Assembly: GCA_025455005.1 (NCBI GenBank)
Contig: JALONH010000011.1
Coordinates: 1-64,000, forward strand
DNA from: Cytophagaceae bacterium
GTDB taxonomy: Bacteria; Bacteroidota; Bacteroidia; Cytophagales; Cytophagaceae
Length of the DNA: 64,000 bases
Direction of reading: 5' to 3'
The position numbers and the translations under genes are program-made. The stretch's first letter is position 1, and each line of letters opens with the position of its first letter. Of this stretch, positions 62,622 through 64,000 are shown in pieces. The notes under the pieces are model-generated. The model searched no databases. It saw only the letters and a program-made list of their open reading frames with translations, and was not told where the DNA came from.

Positions 62622-64000
62622 ATGGTGCTCACAAAAAAACAATTTTCCTATTTACGCTGGGGTGGAGTAACTTTTGTACTTCTTCTTATTTGCTTATATA
62701 GCGCTATTCAATTTTTTTCCGGAAGCATCCGAACAAAAATCGAAGAAATTTTAAATGAAAAATTAACGGCACATATTCATTTTGAGACATTTCAATTCTC
62801 AATTTTGAATTCTTCTTTAAGTCCCACCATTACTGTATCAGATAATACCTTGATCGGTTTGGATGAATTCCATAATGATACACTATTAACTTGTTCTGAA
62901 ATAACCATTAGATTCCCATGGTCTATACTATGGAGAGAAGAGACATTAATAAAAGAAATTGAACTTCTAGAACCCCATATTTTTTTACATATTCTAAAAA
63001 ACGGACATAACAATTTTAATATCCTTCGACCTTCTACTGATTCGGATTCCAGTAGTGATAGGGTGCGGGTAGATGCATTACTTATTAAAAGGGGTGTGCT
63101 AGATTATAAAGATTATCAAAATGATATTTTTATTCATGCTGACCAAATCGATCACAGCGGAATTATTAGAATTAGTGCCGATACTATATTTTATTCCACT
63201 GCATCATCTATTTCAAAACTTAATATCGAACATCATGACATTCTTTTAGTAGATAATAAAACTGTGACATTAAAAGTGGATCATATTTTATTACCTCATA
63301 GCAATCAATTTCGATTTATAGGACACGAGTTAAATATTAATGCACTAAACTTGAGTTTTAATGGTGAAATACAAAATAAATCGAAGGGGATTTTTGTAAA
63401 CTTAGTTGCAAAATCTAAAAGTACAGAATTTAAACAACTGTTATCTTTGATACCCGGTGCGTATCGAATGGATGAGATACCGATGGAGTCCGGTGGAACT
63501 GTCTCCCTCTTTGCCTCTATTGAAGGAATGATTGGCGACAATGATAAAACAATACCCATATTTGATATAGATATGGCTATATCGAATGGATACTTCAAAA
63601 TTGATAGCTTACCTTTTAGAGTAGATTCCATCAATACTCAAATAGAAATTTCCAATATAAATGGCCATCCGGATAGCACTACCTTCCACCTAAAAAATCT
63701 AATGGCTGTAGTGGATAAACACCAATTAAAAGGTAACATATTAGTTAAAGGTGGAAAGGATAAGTTTATTGATATGAGCCTAGTGGGTGATTTTAATTTA
63801 GATGCCTATACTAAAATCTTTCCTCTTTCCTATAAAGAAATCGCAGGGGAAATGCACTTGGACGTAGCAGCTAAAGGTCATTTGAAATATAAAAAGAATC
63901 ATGACTCAACGTATACGTTGTTACAAGTCCCCATTTTCAAAATGAGTAGTGGTATAAAAAATGGGTTTCTAAATTACGATACCCTGCCCCTTCAATTCGA
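62622..64000 (+). CDS. AsmA-like envelope protein, 5' part (cut by window edge)
   Basis: An open frame from the ATG at 62622 that is still open at the last base (about 459 codons). It starts MVLTKKQFSYLRWGG and has one N-terminal membrane helix (FVLLLICLYSAIQFF), followed by beta-rich sequence typical of AsmA/DUF748-like proteins of the envelope, for example IRFPWSILWREETLIKEIEL, LEPHIFLHILKNGHNNFNIL and the G/D-rich VGDFNLDAYTKI. AsmA-like proteins are linked to lipid transport or outer-membrane assembly. The start has no clear Shine-Dalgarno site. The full length cannot be judged. Confidence 0.8.
   Translation, partial: MVLTKKQFSYLRWGGVTFVLLLICLYSAIQFFSGSIRTKIEEILNEKLTAHIHFETFQFSILNSSLSPTITVSDNTLIGLDEFHNDTLLTCSEITIRFPWSILWREETLIKEIELLEPHIFLHILKNGHNNFNILRPSTDSDSSSDRVRVDALLIKRGVLDYKDYQNDIFIHADQIDHSGIIRISADTIFYSTASSISKLNIEHHDILLVDNKTVTLKVDHILLPHSNQFRFIGHELNINALNLSFNGEIQNKSKGIFVNLVAKSKSTEFKQLLSLIPGAYRMDEIPMESGGTVSLFASIEGMIGDNDKTIPIFDIDMAISNGYFKIDSLPFRVDSINTQIEISNINGHPDSTTFHLKNLMAVVDKHQLKGNILVKGGKDKFIDMSLVGDFNLDAYTKIFPLSYKEIAGEMHLDVAAKGHLKYKKNHDSTYTLLQVPIFKMSSGIKNGFLNYDTLPLQF

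Noticed and set aside
1-64000. CRISPR arrays, insertion sequences, prophage, rRNA and tRNA genes
   Set aside because: Intergenic gaps are short; no spaced identical repeats, transposase or integrase motifs, or cloverleaf-like GGTTCGA segments were found.

Overview
The window is chromosomal DNA from a member of the Bacteroidota. The support is direct: a secreted protein with a type IX secretion (T9SS) C-terminal sorting domain, Bacteroidota-type small proteins (DUF4295 beside rpmB-rpmG, and DUF5522), a fused DAHP synthase/chorismate mutase, BshC, a DUF4856-imelysin-HTTM-TonB receptor operon, and promoters that fit TTG-N20-TAnnTTTG. GC content is low (high 30s percent by eye). Shine-Dalgarno sequences are rare and genes are often coupled by short overlaps. 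I cannot place the organism below phylum. No rRNA, tRNA, CRISPR array, transposase, integrase or phage gene was found. This is mostly housekeeping sequence with a few accessory transport loci.

Layout. 1-550: a left-edge non-coding stretch with a 43-bp tandem repeat, one small unknown ORF and a strong hairpin. 551-8950 (minus): hemE, a 1168-aa CotH-type T9SS cargo protein, and the operon lysS-pheA-aminotransferase. 9074-13793: elbB, then a minus-strand run of MATE transporter, small membrane protein, SGNH esterase lipoprotein and proline dehydrogenase. 13854-17315 (plus): DAHP synthase/chorismate mutase, aroB, aroA. 17470-23007 (plus): a complete tripartite heavy-metal RND efflux operon (outer-membrane channel, pump, adaptor) with a palindrome across its likely promoter. 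23861-26860 (plus): a tightly coupled ArsR regulator / thioredoxin-like ferredoxin / HAD nucleotidase / P5C dehydrogenase operon. 26877-31876 (minus): murF, omega-amidase, methionine/glutamine aminotransferase, def, ruvX, hemerythrin-like protein.

31973-38076 (minus) is a four-gene iron-uptake-type operon (DUF4856 protein, imelysin-family protein, HTTM membrane protein, TonB-dependent receptor). It has a clear promoter and a near-perfect 17-bp palindrome at the expected start of transcription. 38264-43983 holds a CtpA-type S41 protease, 5-formyl-THF cyclo-ligase and bshC, then divergent cysE-cysM. 44081-48389 (minus) is a translation and protein-targeting block: rpmB, rpmG, DUF4295, then ftsY, a small lipoprotein, rimO and a small HExxH protein, with a DUF5522 gene alongside. 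48514-51781 (plus): rocD, hemB, diheme cytochrome c. 51843-57793 (minus): an unknown secreted protein and a second heavy-metal RND pump with adaptor, which has a small exported protein where the first operon has its TolC gene. 57816-62346: mnmD and cysQ, divergent from cysC-cysD-cysN. 62435-64000: a 40-aa lipoprotein and the 5' part of an AsmA-like gene cut by the window edge.

How the genes connect. Sulfate activation (CysDN, CysC, CysQ), cysteine synthesis (CysE, CysM) and bacillithiol assembly (BshC) form one sulfur route, although the reductases are not here. Proline dehydrogenase, RocD and P5C dehydrogenase converge on glutamate semialdehyde. The aromatic pathway is nearly continuous apart from tyrA. 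HemE and HemB serve haem synthesis, and the iron operon would supply the metal. The strongest candidates for undescribed biology are the DUF4856-imelysin-HTTM-receptor operon, the small protein of the second RND locus, the ArsR-led operon, and a marked excess of the tetranucleotide CCGG.
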